Source: Modestobacter italicus
Lineage (GTDB): Bacteria; Actinomycetota; Actinomycetes; Mycobacteriales; Geodermatophilaceae
DNA length: 64,000 bases
Reading direction: 5' to 3'
Assembly (NCBI RefSeq): GCF_019799965.1
Contig: NZ_JABGCJ010000005.1
Location: 62,001 to 126,000, forward strand
Shown: piece by piece, positions 1 through 8,398 of the stretch
How the letters are laid out: each line of letters begins with the position of its first letter
Position numbering within the stretch: position 1 is the stretch's first letter
The notes under the pieces: generated by a model
Told to the model about the DNA's origin: nothing
What the model saw: the letters and a program-made list of their open reading frames with translations, nothing else
Databases searched by the model: none
Position numbers and translations under genes: made by a program

Positions 1-540
1 CTGCCCCTGCTGGTGGCCGCCGACCCGGTGTCGGTGCTGCTGCCCAGTGAGGTGCGGCTCTTCTTGGTCGGCGCCGACGACCCCCGGCTGGGCCTCTACC
101 AGCGCCTGATCGCGCTGGCGTTCGCCGCCACTCCCGGCCAGCCGACCGAGCCGGTGCGCGACGGTGTCCCCGAGGTCGCGCAGCACGACCCGGGCCCGGC
201 CGAGGTGCCGCCCACGGAGGTGCTCCGGGAGCGGGTGGCGTCGGGACGCACGGTGATGATGGTCGCCGTCGACGACGGCCAGCCGGTGGCGATCGGCTCG
301 CACCAGCCGGTGGACGTCGACGGCACCGAGGTCAGCGAGGTGGTCGGTGTGGTCACCCTGCCGCGCTACCGGGGGCGGGGGCTGGGCGCGGGGCTCACCT
401 CCGCGCTGGTCGAGCACGCGCAGCAGACCGCGGACCTGGTGTTCCTCTCCGCCGGGGACGACGACGTCGCCCGGGTGTACGAACGGGCGGGGTTCGCCCG
501 GATCGCCACCAGCTGCGTCGCGGAGCGCCCCACCGACTGA
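1..540 (+). CDS. GNAT-family N-acetyltransferase (5' partial)
   Basis: The frame is open from base 1, so the true start lies upstream and only about 179 C-terminal residues are visible. They end with a GNAT acetyl-CoA-binding core: a beta strand (VVGVVTLP) runs into the pyrophosphate loop YRGRGLGAGL and its helix. A later strand and loop (VFLSAGDDDVARVYERAGF) match the usual GNAT end, where a Tyr sits before the last strand. The expected activity is acetyl transfer from acetyl-CoA to an amine. The substrate cannot be read from sequence. It converges with the PEBP-like gene, 86 bp away. Confidence 0.8.
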   Translation: MPLLVAADPVSVLLPSEVRLFLVGADDPRLGLYQRLIALAFAATPGQPTEPVRDGVPEVAQHDPGPAEVPPTEVLRERVASGRTVMMVAVDDGQPVAIGSHQPVDVDGTEVSEVVGVVTLPRYRGRGLGAGLTSALVEHAQQTADLVFLSAGDDDVARVYERAGFARIATSCVAERPTD

Positions 541-626
541 ACCCGTCCGGGCGAGCGGCTCCGAGCCGGGCCGGCCGGGCTCGAGGTCGGCCGGGACGGA
601 GCGCTGCCCGTCCCGGCCGTTCGGGC

Positions 627-1166
627 TCACTCGATGTCGAACGTGGCCACGATCGTGCCGCGGGCCAGGGTGTGGCTGAACAGGTTGAAGCCCAGGTACG
701 CCGGGGTGGCCTCGGCCGGCACCCCGAGGTCCGCGGTGTCCAGCGCGTGCACCACGACGTGGTAGTGGTGCGTGCCGTGGCCGGCCGGGGGAGCGGCGCC
801 GACGAAGCCGGCGAACCCGGCGTCGTTGCGCAGCTGTACCGCTCCCGCGGGGAGGCCGCCATCGGCAGCGCCGCGGGGCAGCTCGGTCACCGAGGCAGGG
901 ATCCCGGCCACCGCCCAGTGCCAGAAGCCGCTGGCGGTGGGGGCGTCCGGGTCGTAGACGGTGACCGCGAAGCCCTGCGTCTGCTCGGGGAAGCCGGACC
1001 AGCTCAGCTGGGGGGAGACGTCCTCGCCACCGGGCACGCCCATCTTGCCGCTGGCGTGCGGTGCGGGGAGGCGTTCGCCGTGGCTGATGTCGGTGCTGGT
1101 CACGGTGAAGCTCGGGACCTGGGGGAGGAAGTCGTACGGGTTGGGCGGGGTCGGTCGACCGGCCAT
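627..1166 (-). CDS. YbhB/YbcL-family PEBP-like protein
   Basis: This 179-residue protein has the phosphatidylethanolamine-binding-protein fold signature of the bacterial YbhB/YbcL group. The ligand-site motif [13 protein letters not shown] lies at about residues 72-84 and [14 protein letters not shown] at about 128-141. These match the conserved D-P-D-A-P and G-x-H-x-Y/H regions. There is no signal peptide, so it is probably cytosolic. Bacterial members are of uncertain function: they bind small anionic ligands and some are proposed kinase or protease inhibitors. The ATG is preceded by GAGGAGGA about 7 nt upstream, which supports this start. Confidence 0.85.
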   Translation of the reverse strand: MAGRPTPPNPYDFLPQVPSFTVTSTDISHGERLPAPHASGKMGVPGGEDVSPQLSWSGFPEQTQGFAVTVYDPDAPTASGFWHWAVAGIPASVTELPRGAADGGLPAGAVQLRNDAGFAGFVGAAPPAGHGTHHYHVVVHALDTADLGVPAEATPAYLGFNLFSHTLARGTIVATFDIE

Positions 1167-1305
1167 GCCGGGGTCCTCCTCGGGAACGGGGTGGGCTGGC
1201 CCGCGGGCCAGGGCGGCAGGGCGCCGCGCTCGCTCCCGACCCTAGGCAGCACCGCCGCGACGTGCCCGGTCACCGTCCCGAGGCCACGACCTCGCATCTG
1301 GTTCG

Positions 1306-1322
1306 ACCGTTATCCCCAACAA
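1306..1322 (-). repeat. 17-bp motif, copy 1 (second copy at 40006)
   Basis: On the minus strand it reads TTGTTGGGGATAACGGT, identical over 17 bases to positions 40006-40022 on the plus strand. Each copy lies upstream of a gene transcribed in its own direction: the PEBP-like gene here and the 281-residue protein at 40034 there. Its function is unknown. TTATCCCCA within it is one mismatch from a DnaA-box-like sequence, but no cluster of boxes is present. Confidence 0.4.
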
Positions 1323-1473
1323 CGCGTCGAAATCGAGACCCGCCGTCCCCGAACGGGAGCAGCACCTCGCCGCCCACGGGAGGGACGCCCTACGGGCGGG
1401 CACCGACGGCGACGGGACCCCGGCCGGGACGGCGGGAGCGGGGGCTCGACGGGTCGAGGCGACCGCGCCGCCG

Positions 1474-1479
1474 TAGCGT
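1474..1479 (+). promoter_or_regulatory. Leaderless -10 box (TAGCGT)
   Basis: TAGCGT ends 7 nt before the GTG at 1487. This is the same spacing as many other genes here and implies that transcription starts at or next to the start codon. Confidence 0.5.
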
Positions 1480-1486
1480 GTCGGGC

Positions 1487-2218
1487 GTGCTGGGACTACC
1501 CGAAGACATCCGGGCCTGCTTGTTCGACCTCGACGGGGTCCTGACCCAGACGGCGAAGGTGCACCAGGCTGCCTGGAAACGCACCTTCGACGAGTTCCTC
1601 CGGGCGCAGGACCCGTCGGCGGCCGAGTTCAGCGCCGAGGACTACAACCGCTTCGTCGACGGCAAGCCCCGCAAGGACGGCGTCCGCGACTTCCTCGCCA
1701 GCCGCGGCATCACCCTGCCCGAGGGCAGCGACGACGACCCGGCCGACGCCGCCACGGTCGCCGGTGTGGCCACCCGCAAGAACCAGCTGATCCTCGCCGA
1801 GCTCGACGAGCACGGCGTCCAGGTCTACGAGGGCTCGATGCGCTACCTCCGCGCCGCCCGGGCAGCGGGGCTGGCCACGGCCGTGGTCACCGCCTCGGCC
1901 AACGGCGAGAGCGTGGTCGCCGCCGGTGGCTTCGCCGACCTGATCGACACCCGGGTGGACGGCGTCGTCGCAGCCGAGCAGGGGCTGCGCGGCAAGCCGT
2001 CCCCGGACACCTTCCTCGCCGCAGCGCGCGCCCTGGGCGTCGAGCCGGCGCAGGCCGCCGTGTTCGAGGACGCCCTCTCCGGGGTGGCCGCCGGCCGGGC
2101 CGGGGAGTTCGGCTTCGTCGTCGGCGTGGACCGGGTCGGGCAGGCCGCGGGGCTGCGCGAGCAGGGCGCCGACGTCGTCGTCGCCGACCTCGACGAGCTG
2201 CTGACGGACCTCGCGTGA
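1487..2218 (+). CDS. HAD-superfamily beta-phosphoglucomutase-like protein
   Basis: This is a 243-residue HAD enzyme of the beta-phosphoglucomutase/phosphatase subfamily. HAD motif I is FDLDGVLTQTAKVH (nucleophile Asp, acid/base Asp two residues later) near residue 13. Motif II is the TAS segment (VVTASANGES), and motif III/IV is KPSPDTFLAAA with VFEDALSG. The cap domain lies between residues 18 and 110. The stop overlaps the GTG of the GH65 gene (GTGA), so the two are translationally coupled. This fits conversion of the beta-glucose-1-phosphate made by a GH65 phosphorylase to glucose-6-phosphate. Mycobacterial HAD/GH65 pairs linked to trehalose are the other possibility. The GTG at 1487 was chosen over an upstream extension because of the TAGCGT box and the family start. 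Confidence 0.85.
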   Translation: MLGLPEDIRACLFDLDGVLTQTAKVHQAAWKRTFDEFLRAQDPSAAEFSAEDYNRFVDGKPRKDGVRDFLASRGITLPEGSDDDPADAATVAGVATRKNQLILAELDEHGVQVYEGSMRYLRAARAAGLATAVVTASANGESVVAAGGFADLIDTRVDGVVAAEQGLRGKPSPDTFLAAARALGVEPAQAAVFEDALSGVAAGRAGEFGFVVGVDRVGQAAGLREQGADVVVADLDELLTDLA

Positions 2219-4587
2219 CCGAGGGGCGCGCGCACTTCGTCGTCGAGCCCTGGTCGCTCACCGAGGTGGGGCTCGACCTGGCCTCGCTGGGTGTGAACGA
2301 GTCGGTGTTCGCACTGGCCAACGGGCACATCGGGATGCGGGGGACGCTGGACGAGGGGGAGCCGACCGTCGTCCCGGGCACGTACCTCAACGGCTTCTTC
2401 GAGGAGCGGCCGCTGCCCTACGCCGAGGCCGGCTACGGCTTCCCCGAGCAGGGGCAGACCGTCGTCAACGTGACCGACGGCAAGCTGATCCGGCTGCTGG
2501 TCGGGGACACCCCGCTGGACCTGCAGTACGGCGACGTGGTCGAGCACCGGCGGACGCTGGACCTGCGCAACGGGGTGCTCCGCCGGGTGACCGAGTGGCG
2601 CGGGCCCAGCGGCCGCCAGGTGCGGGTGACGAGCACCCGCCTGGTGTCGCTGACCCGCCGGTCGATCGCCGCGATCGAGTACGAGGTCGAGTGCACCGAC
2701 GACCAGGGCGACCTCTACATCGCGCTGCAGTCGGACCTGCTGGCCAACGAGCAGGTCACCACCACCGAGTCCGACGACCCGCGGGCCGCCGCGGCGATGA
2801 CCCGCCCGCTGCAGTCCGAGCTGCACGTGGGCCGCGGCCGGCACGCCGTCCTGGTGCACCGGACCCGGCGCAGCAAGCTGCGCATGGCCGCCGGCATGGA
2901 CCACGAGGTCGACGTCCCCGACTCGGCCACCGAGGAGCTGGAGACCTCACCGGACCTGGCGCGCTACACCCTCGCCGCCCGGCTGCCGGCCGGCTCCAAG
3001 CTGCGGCTGGTCAAGTACCTGGCCTACGGCTGGTCCAGCCGCCGGTCGTCGGCCGCCGTCCGGGACCAGGTGGAGGGGGCGCTGGCCACCGCGAAGCTCG
3101 CCGGCTGGGACCGGCTGGTGCGCGAGCAGCGCGAGCTGCTCGACCGGCACTGGGACGAGGCCGACGTCGAGATCGAGGGCGACGACGAGCTGCAGCAGGC
3201 GGTGCGGGTCGGCATGTTCCACGTCCTGCAGGCCGGGCTGCGCGCCGAGCGTCAGCCCATCCCGGCGAAGGGGCTCACCGGCGACGGCTACGACGGGCAC
3301 ACCTTCTGGGACACCGAGACCTACGTGCTACCGGTGCTCACCTACACCGCGCCCGGCGCCGTCCGGGACGCCCTGCTGTGGCGGCACTCGATCCTGGACG
3401 CTGCCCGTGAGCGCGCCCGGCAGCTGGGCCACGACGGAGCCGCCTTCCCGTGGCGGACCATCCGCGGGGAGGAGACGTCGGGCTACTGGCCGGCCGGGAC
3501 GGCGGCGTTCCACATCAACGCCGACATCGCCGACGCCGTCGCCCGGTACACCGCGGCCACCCAGGACTGGGTGTTCGACCGCGACTACGGCACCGAGCTG
3601 CTGGTGGAGACCGCCCGGCTGTGGGCCTCGCTCGGCCACTTCGACGACGGGCGCGGTTTCCGGATCGACGGGGTGACCGGCCCGGACGAGTACACCGCGG
3701 TGGTGGACAACAACGTCTACACGAACCTGATGGCGCAGCGGAACCTGCGCGAGGCCGTGGCCGCCGTGGCCCGCCAGCCGGACACCGCCGCCCGGCTGCA
3801 GGTGGGGGAGGACGAGGTCGCGCTGTGGACCCGGGCCGCGGACGCGATGCGGGTGCCCTACAACGAGGCGCTCGGGGTGCACGAGCAGTCCGAGGGGTTC
3901 ACCCACCACCAGGAGTGGGACTTCGAGGGCACGCTGCCCGACCAGTACCCGCTGCTCCTGCACTTCCCCTACTTCGACATCTACCGCAAGCAGGTCGTCA
4001 AGCAGGCCGACCTGGTCATGGCGCTGCACCTGCGCGGGGACGCGTTCACCCTCGAGGAGAAGACCGCCGACTTCGCCTACTACGAGGCGCGGACGGTGCG
4101 CGACTCCTCGCTCTCCGCCGCGGTGCAGGCGGTGATCGCCGCGGAGACCGGCCACCTCTCGCTGGCCTACGACTACTGGGGCGAGGCGGCGCTGACCGAC
4201 CTGCAGAACCTGCACGGCAACAGTGGCCACGGCCTGCACATCGCCTCGCTGGCCGGGGGCTGGATGGTCGCCGTCGGCGGCTTCGGCGGGATGCGCGACC
4301 ACGGTGGCCGGCTGACCTTCGCCCCCCGGCTGCCGCCGCGGCTGAGCCGGCTGCGGTTCCGGGTGGCGTTCCAGGGGCGCTGCGTCTCGGTGACGATCAC
4401 CCCGGAGAAGGCCACCTACCGGCTGGTGCACGGCGACGAGCCGCTGGAGATCGCCCACCACGGGGAGCCGTTCCTGGTCACCGCCGAGGGCCAGGAGCGG
4501 GAGGTCCCACCGGCACCGGAGGTCGCCCCGGTGCACCAGCCGCCGCACGCCGCCCCTCGCCGTCGGCACCGCCCCACCAGCGACTGA
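2215..4587 (+). CDS. Glycoside hydrolase family 65 enzyme (trehalose/maltose/kojibiose phosphorylase or trehalase)
   Basis: The protein has 790 residues with the full GH65 architecture: an N-terminal beta-sandwich (about 1-270), a linker, an (alpha/alpha)6 barrel (about 310-690) and a C-terminal beta domain. The general-acid Glu is at about residue 492 in GPDEYTAVVDNNVYTN, and the substrate-site motif FWDTETYVLPVL is near 363. Family members cleave alpha-glucosidic disaccharides with phosphate (maltose, trehalose and kojibiose phosphorylases), while some actinobacterial members act as trehalases. The coupled HAD mutase favours a phosphorylase. The last 30 residues are Pro/His/Arg-rich and probably disordered. 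The substrate cannot be fixed from sequence alone. Confidence 0.9.
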   Translation: MTEGRAHFVVEPWSLTEVGLDLASLGVNESVFALANGHIGMRGTLDEGEPTVVPGTYLNGFFEERPLPYAEAGYGFPEQGQTVVNVTDGKLIRLLVGDTPLDLQYGDVVEHRRTLDLRNGVLRRVTEWRGPSGRQVRVTSTRLVSLTRRSIAAIEYEVECTDDQGDLYIALQSDLLANEQVTTTESDDPRAAAAMTRPLQSELHVGRGRHAVLVHRTRRSKLRMAAGMDHEVDVPDSATEELETSPDLARYTLAARLPAGSKLRLVKYLAYGWSSRRSSAAVRDQVEGALATAKLAGWDRLVREQRELLDRHWDEADVEIEGDDELQQAVRVGMFHVLQAGLRAERQPIPAKGLTGDGYDGHTFWDTETYVLPVLTYTAPGAVRDALLWRHSILDAARERARQLGHDGAAFPWRTIRGEETSGYWPAGTAAFHINADIADAVARYTAATQDWVFDRDYGTELLVETARLWASLGHFDDGRGFRIDGVTGPDEYTAVVDNNVYTNLMAQRNLREAVAAVARQPDTAARLQVGEDEVALWTRAADAMRVPYNEALGVHEQSEGFTHHQEWDFEGTLPDQYPLLLHFPYFDIYRKQVVKQADLVMALHLRGDAFTLEEKTADFAYYEARTVRDSSLSAAVQAVIAAETGHLSLAYDYWGEAALTDLQNLHGNSGHGLHIASLAGGWMVAVGGFGGMRDHGGRLTFAPRLPPRLSRLRFRVAFQGRCVSVTITPEKATYRLVHGDEPLEIAHHGEPFLVTAEGQEREVPPAPEVAPVHQPPHAAPRRRHRPTSD

Positions 4588-4646
4588 AGAAGTCGAAGGA
4601 CTCCGTCGCCCCCCACGCCTCGCAAGCTCGGCGCGGGGCCCTGCGA

Positions 4647-4677
4647 CGGTGCCGGAACAGCACGTGCCCCGGCACCG
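4647..4677. terminator. Hairpin between convergent genes
   Basis: Arms CGGTGCCGG and CCGGCACCG (9 bp) enclose a 13-nt loop between the GH65 gene and the convergent membrane protein. There is no U-tract, as is common for high-GC actinobacterial terminators. Confidence 0.4.
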
Positions 4678-4702
4678 CAATGACCAGCGTGCGGGAGAGA
4701 GG

Positions 4703-5425
4703 TCAGCTCAGGACGGCGGAGGCGTGGAGGAGCCACCAGGCGCCCAGGAGGAGGGCACCGACGTCGACCAGCAGGAAGACGCCCACCCAGGCCAGGCCCG
4801 GCAGGCCGGTCAGGCGGGCCAGCTGGTCGGCGTCGGAGTCGCGGGCCGACCCCGAGCGGCGCTTGGCCTGCAGCTCCAGCACCGTCTTGGGTGCCGCCAG
4901 CAGCAGGAACCAGGTGACGACGTGCGCGAAGGCCGCCTGGCCCGTGGCGGGCAACCACCAGGTCGCGGCGAAGACCAGGGCGCCGGTGACCAGCACCGAC
5001 CACAGGCCGTACCAGTTGCGGATCTGCACCAGCAACAGCGCGAGCAGCGCCAGCAGCGCCCACAGGAGGCCGATGGCGTGGCCGGCCGCCAGCAGCGCCG
5101 CGGCGCCCAGCCCGAACAGCCCGGGCCCGGTGTAGCCCGCGGCCGCGGTCAGCACCATGCCCGGCCCGGTCGGGCGCCCGGCCGAGACGGTGACGCCGGA
5201 GGTGTCCGAGTGCAGCCGGATGCCGGCCAGCCGCCGACCGGTGACCAGCGCGGCCAGGCCGTGCGCGCCCTCGTGGGCGATGGTCACCGAGTGCCGGGCC
5301 CGCGACCACAGCGCCCGCGAGGTCACCAGGACGGCGGCCAGCGCCGCGGTGAGCGCGAGCAGCCAGCCCGGCAGCGGGGGAGAGGACGCGGTGACCTGGT
5401 CCCAGAACGAGCTGACGGCGTCCAT
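4703..5425 (-). CDS. M50B-like putative membrane metalloprotease
   Basis: This 240-residue polytopic membrane protein opens with a hydrophobic helix, then carries HEGAH at about residue 51. That is the HExxH zinc motif of site-2-protease-like M50B proteins. About six hydrophobic segments follow, including APKTVLELQAKRR near residue 185. Members of this DUF/M50B group are widespread in actinobacteria and their substrates are unknown. The family proteins begin near MDAVSSFWDQV, so the ATG at 5425 is used although the frame stays open further upstream. It converges with the GH65 gene. Confidence 0.75.
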   Translation of the reverse strand: MDAVSSFWDQVTASSPPLPGWLLALTAALAAVLVTSRALWSRARHSVTIAHEGAHGLAALVTGRRLAGIRLHSDTSGVTVSAGRPTGPGMVLTAAAGYTGPGLFGLGAAALLAAGHAIGLLWALLALLALLLVQIRNWYGLWSVLVTGALVFAATWWLPATGQAAFAHVVTWFLLLAAPKTVLELQAKRRSGSARDSDADQLARLTGLPGLAWVGVFLLVDVGALLLGAWWLLHASAVLS

Positions 5426-5533
5426 CCGTTGATCGTGACCAGCGCAGCTGTGCACCCGCCCAGCGCCACGCCGCAGCGCGGGTGGTGAGGGACCCGACAT
5501 CCAGCCGTCATCCGGGGCAGCGATCCTGATGGC

Positions 5534-6151
5534 ATGGAGAGCACTGCCCCGGCACCGGCGCGCGCGGAGACCCCGCAGCTGCCGGTGACCGTCTCGTTCA
5601 CCCGGCGGGCCGACCCGGCCCACACGGTGGAGATGACCGCCTGGATCCAGGCGGGACTGACGATGGCCGAGGACTTCCCCGGGTTCCTCGGCGGTGGCTG
5701 GGTCCGCCCACGCCACGACGCCGACGAGTGGCACATGCTGTGCCGCTTCGACTCCCCGGCCAGCCTGGCCGCCTGGGAGGCCAGCCCGCAACGCCGCTGG
5801 TGGCTCGGCTCGGCCCAGGGGCTGGCCGAGATGACCCGCACCGAGCGGCGCACCGGCATCGAGGGCTGGTTCGACCCGCCGGTGGACGCGGCCACCGAGC
5901 TGGCGCCGGCGGTGAGCCCGCCGGCCGCCCCGCCACGCTGGAAGCAGGCCACGACGATCTGGCTGGTCTTCTTCCCGCTGAACCTGCTGGCCACGGTGAC
6001 CCTCGGCGCGCTGCTGGCCGACCTGCACGTCGTGCTGCGGGTCGCGGCGATGACGCTGACGCTCACCCCGGTGATGACCTACCTGCTGCTGCCGTGGGTG
6101 ACCCGGCGGCTGGAGTGGTGGCTGCACGGACGGCGCTGGCGCGACCGCTGA
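5534..6151 (+). CDS. ABM-domain protein with two C-terminal membrane segments
   Basis: This 205-residue protein has an antibiotic-biosynthesis-monooxygenase-like alpha/beta barrel at about residues 15-120. PVTVSFTRRADPAH opens it, WIQAGLTMAEDFPGFLGGG follows, and RFDSPASLAAWEAS is typical of the dimeric ABM fold. Two hydrophobic helices come at about 140-160 and 168-188. ABM proteins with a membrane tail are common in actinobacteria and have no defined substrate. A GATCCT hexamer lies 6 nt before the ATG, a weak match to the leaderless box. Confidence 0.7.
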   Translation: MESTAPAPARAETPQLPVTVSFTRRADPAHTVEMTAWIQAGLTMAEDFPGFLGGGWVRPRHDADEWHMLCRFDSPASLAAWEASPQRRWWLGSAQGLAEMTRTERRTGIEGWFDPPVDAATELAPAVSPPAAPPRWKQATTIWLVFFPLNLLATVTLGALLADLHVVLRVAAMTLTLTPVMTYLLLPWVTRRLEWWLHGRRWRDR

Positions 6152-6166
6152 GACCCGGCCTGGGCG

Positions 6167-6265
6167 TCACTCGTCCCCGGACGGGCGCTGCCACCAGGTC
6201 CCGACGACGAGGACGCGGACGCCCAGGGCGTGGGACCAGCCGAACGTGCCGCCGGCCGCCAGCAT
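6167..6265 (-). CDS. Possible coupled 32-residue peptide
   Basis: The ATG overlaps the stop of the response regulator (TGATG) and the frame runs 32 codons to TGA, encoding a peptide with a hydrophobic centre (LGVRVLVVGTWW). Coupling to the upstream gene is the only support. It may be chance or a remnant. Confidence 0.2.
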   Translation of the reverse strand: MLAAGGTFGWSHALGVRVLVVGTWWQRPSGDE

Positions 6266-6936
6266 CAGATCAGGTCCGCGTCGTGGGTGAGCAGGGCTAT
6301 CTGCACCCGGTTGGTCAGCTCCAGCTTCACCAGCAGCCGGGAGACGTGCGCCTTGACGGTGGCGACGCTGAGGTACAGCTCGCTGCCGATCTGGGCGTTG
6401 GACAGCCCCCGGCCGATGGCGAGGGCGACCTCCCGCTCGCGTTCGCTGAGCAGGTCCAGCCGGGTACGGGCCAGGGTCCGCCGGTCGCTGTCCGCGGTGG
6501 CCGGCTCGGCCGTGGCCACGTGCGCCATCAGCCGGCGGGTGACGGTGGGGGAGAGCATCGGCTCGCCGGCGGCGACCCGGCGGACGGCGTCGACGATCGC
6601 GGCCGGCGGGGTGTCCTTGAGCAGGAACCCGCTGGCCCCGGCCCGCAGGGCGCGCAGCACCTGGTCGTCGGCGTCGAAGGTGGTCAGCACGATCACCTCC
6701 GGCGCGCCCCGCTGCTGCTTCAGCTGCTCGGTGGCGGTGAGCCCGTCGGTGCGCGGCATCCGGATGTCCATCAGGACGACGTCGGGGGACGTGCGGGCCA
6801 CGGCTGCCGGGACCTCCGCCCCGTCGGCGGCCTCACCGACCAGCGTCAGGTCGTCGGCGCCGCCGAGCACCATCGCCAGCGCCGCGCGGACGAGCGGGTC
6901 GTCGTCCACGACGAGCACCCGGACGGGGTCGGTCAC
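6265..6936 (-). CDS. LuxR/NarL-family response regulator
   Basis: This is a 223-residue two-domain regulator. The receiver domain (about 1-125) has the acidic pair DDD at 11-13, phosphoacceptor Asp57 in VVLMDIRMP, the switch Thr in VLTTF and Lys in LLKD. The C-terminal LuxR-type helix-turn-helix (about 157-215) carries LSEREREVALAIGRGLSNAQ and SVATVKAHVSRLL. The GTG start overlaps the stop of the histidine kinase by 4 bp (GTGA), so the two form one operon. It probably regulates the divergent or adjacent ABC transporter, by analogy with the many actinobacterial kinase/regulator/ABC modules. Confidence 0.93.
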   Translation of the reverse strand: MTDPVRVLVVDDDPLVRAALAMVLGGADDLTLVGEAADGAEVPAAVARTSPDVVLMDIRMPRTDGLTATEQLKQQRGAPEVIVLTTFDADDQVLRALRAGASGFLLKDTPPAAIVDAVRRVAAGEPMLSPTVTRRLMAHVATAEPATADSDRRTLARTRLDLLSEREREVALAIGRGLSNAQIGSELYLSVATVKAHVSRLLVKLELTNRVQIALLTHDADLI

Positions 6937-8258
6937 GCCGGCTGCCCGGCCGGCCAGGGCAGCTCGGCGCGCAGCCGGAACTCCCCGTCGGGGGTCCAGC
7001 CGTGCGCCAGGTGCCCGCCGGCCAGGCTGACCCGCTCCAGCAGCCCGACCAGGCCCGTGCCACCCCCGGGCAGTGGGGCGGCGTTCTCCCCGCCGGCGGG
7101 CGCCGGATTGCGCAGCTCCACGACCAGGCCGGCGCCCGGGCCGCCCTCGACCAGCACCGTCGCCACCGTGCCCGGCGCGTGCTTGCGCACGTTGGTCAGC
7201 CCCTCCTGCAGGACCCGGTAGGCGCTGCGCCCCACCCCGCAGGGGACGGTGGCGAGCTCGGGCACCCGGTACTCCGCCCGCACCCGGACCCCGGCCCGGC
7301 GGCTCTCCTCGACCAGCACCGGCACATCGGCGAGCGTGGGCTGCGGCCGGGTGCCCGGGTCGCCGTCCCCGCCGCTGCGGAGCACGCCGATCACCTCGCG
7401 CAGGTCCTCCAGGGCATGCCGGGCGCTGGCCCGCACCACGCCGGCGGCCTGCGCGACCTCCGCCGCCGGGGCGTCGGGGCGGAACTCCAGCGCGCCGGCG
7501 TGCATGCTCAGCAACGAGAGCCGGTGGGCCAGCACGTCGTGCATCTCGCGGGCGATCCGGGTGCGCTCGGTGTCGCGGGCCTGCTCCACCCGCAGCTGCT
7601 GCTCGTTCTCGGCGCGCACCGCGCGCTCCTGCAGCGAGAGCACGAGCTGGCGACTGGCCCGGACGAACATCCCCCAGGCGACGACGGCGGCGGTCACCAC
7701 CAGCCCGAACCCGGCCACCACCGGCACCGGGACGTCGTCGACGGGACGCAGCGCGCAGTACACCGCGAATCCGGCGAGCTGCACCGCAGCGACGACGAGC
7801 ACCGTCGGCAGCCGCCGGTGCACGGCGACGGTGAACAGCGCGATCATCACCGCGACGCTGCCCATGTCGGAGAAGCAGCCGATCGCGGCCAGCAGGAGGG
7901 CCACCGCGACCGGCCACCGGCGCCGCCACCACAGCAGCAGGCAGCCCACGGACCCCGCGGCGACGTCGGCGAACACCAGCAGGTCAGAGGGCGGGGAGGC
8001 CTCCTCGAGCGCGACGCCCACGAACACCAGCCCGCCGGCGACCGACAGGAGGAAGCACGCCAGGTCGACGGCCCAGTCTCGCAGCGAGCGGCGGATCCGG
8101 CGCCGGCCGGCCGTGGCGGTCGCGGAGTCCGGGCCGCGTTCGGGCTCGCCGCGGTGCCCGAGCAGCTGCCCCGGCACCAGCGCCGGGTGATCGACACCGG
8201 CACCGACGTCCGGCCCGGATCGTCCGGCGTCCGGTCCTGGCCGGATGGCGACGCTCAC
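6933..8258 (-). CDS. HisKA_3-type sensor histidine kinase
   Basis: This 441-residue membrane kinase is of the NarL-partner (HPK7) type. Several hydrophobic helices at about residues 65-190 form the sensor part. A coiled linker follows, then the dimerisation/phosphoacceptor region TERTRIAREMHDVLAHRLS with His240. The ATPase domain contains the N-box EGLTNVRKHA and G-boxes in GGTGLVGLLERV. The first 60 residues are disordered and Pro/Gly-rich. The GTG at 8258 was chosen because TAGCCT lies exactly 7 nt upstream. It is coupled to the response regulator gene downstream. Confidence 0.9.
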   Translation of the reverse strand: MSVAIRPGPDAGRSGPDVGAGVDHPALVPGQLLGHRGEPERGPDSATATAGRRRIRRSLRDWAVDLACFLLSVAGGLVFVGVALEEASPPSDLLVFADVAAGSVGCLLLWWRRRWPVAVALLLAAIGCFSDMGSVAVMIALFTVAVHRRLPTVLVVAAVQLAGFAVYCALRPVDDVPVPVVAGFGLVVTAAVVAWGMFVRASRQLVLSLQERAVRAENEQQLRVEQARDTERTRIAREMHDVLAHRLSLLSMHAGALEFRPDAPAAEVAQAAGVVRASARHALEDLREVIGVLRSGGDGDPGTRPQPTLADVPVLVEESRRAGVRVRAEYRVPELATVPCGVGRSAYRVLQEGLTNVRKHAPGTVATVLVEGGPGAGLVVELRNPAPAGGENAAPLPGGGTGLVGLLERVSLAGGHLAHGWTPDGEFRLRAELPWPAGQPA

Positions 8259-8265
8259 CCGGATG

Positions 8266-8271
8266 AGGCTA
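8266..8271 (-). promoter_or_regulatory. Leaderless -10 box (TAGCCT) for the kinase operon
   Basis: On the minus strand TAGCCT is followed by 7 nt and then GTG at 8258. It defines the likely start of the two-component operon. Confidence 0.5.
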
Positions 8272-8398
8272 CGGACGGGAGTCGTCCTCCGGAACCGACC
8301 AAGGTCTCTCCTCCGGCGGTCCGTCACCCGGGCCGGTGCGGAGATCAGCGACCAAAGGCGGATGCGCCGGGCCGGGGGAGTGGAGCAGGGTCTGCGCC

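Larger units (their letters stand above)
1167..1486. other. Intergenic region upstream of the PEBP-like and HAD genes
   Basis: About 320 bp without a convincing gene between two divergent genes. An open frame runs in from the left on the plus strand, but its Arg/Pro-rich translation looks like non-coding GC-rich DNA, and the HAD family begins only at the GTG at 1487. The region holds a relatively AT-rich 17-bp motif (1306-1322) that recurs at 40006-40022, and a TAGCGT box just before the HAD start. Confidence 0.6.

Noticed and set aside
1306-1322. A DnaA box or replication origin
   Set aside because: Only a single near-match TTATCCCCA with no cluster of boxes and no dnaA/dnaN neighbours; the dif site argues for the terminus instead.
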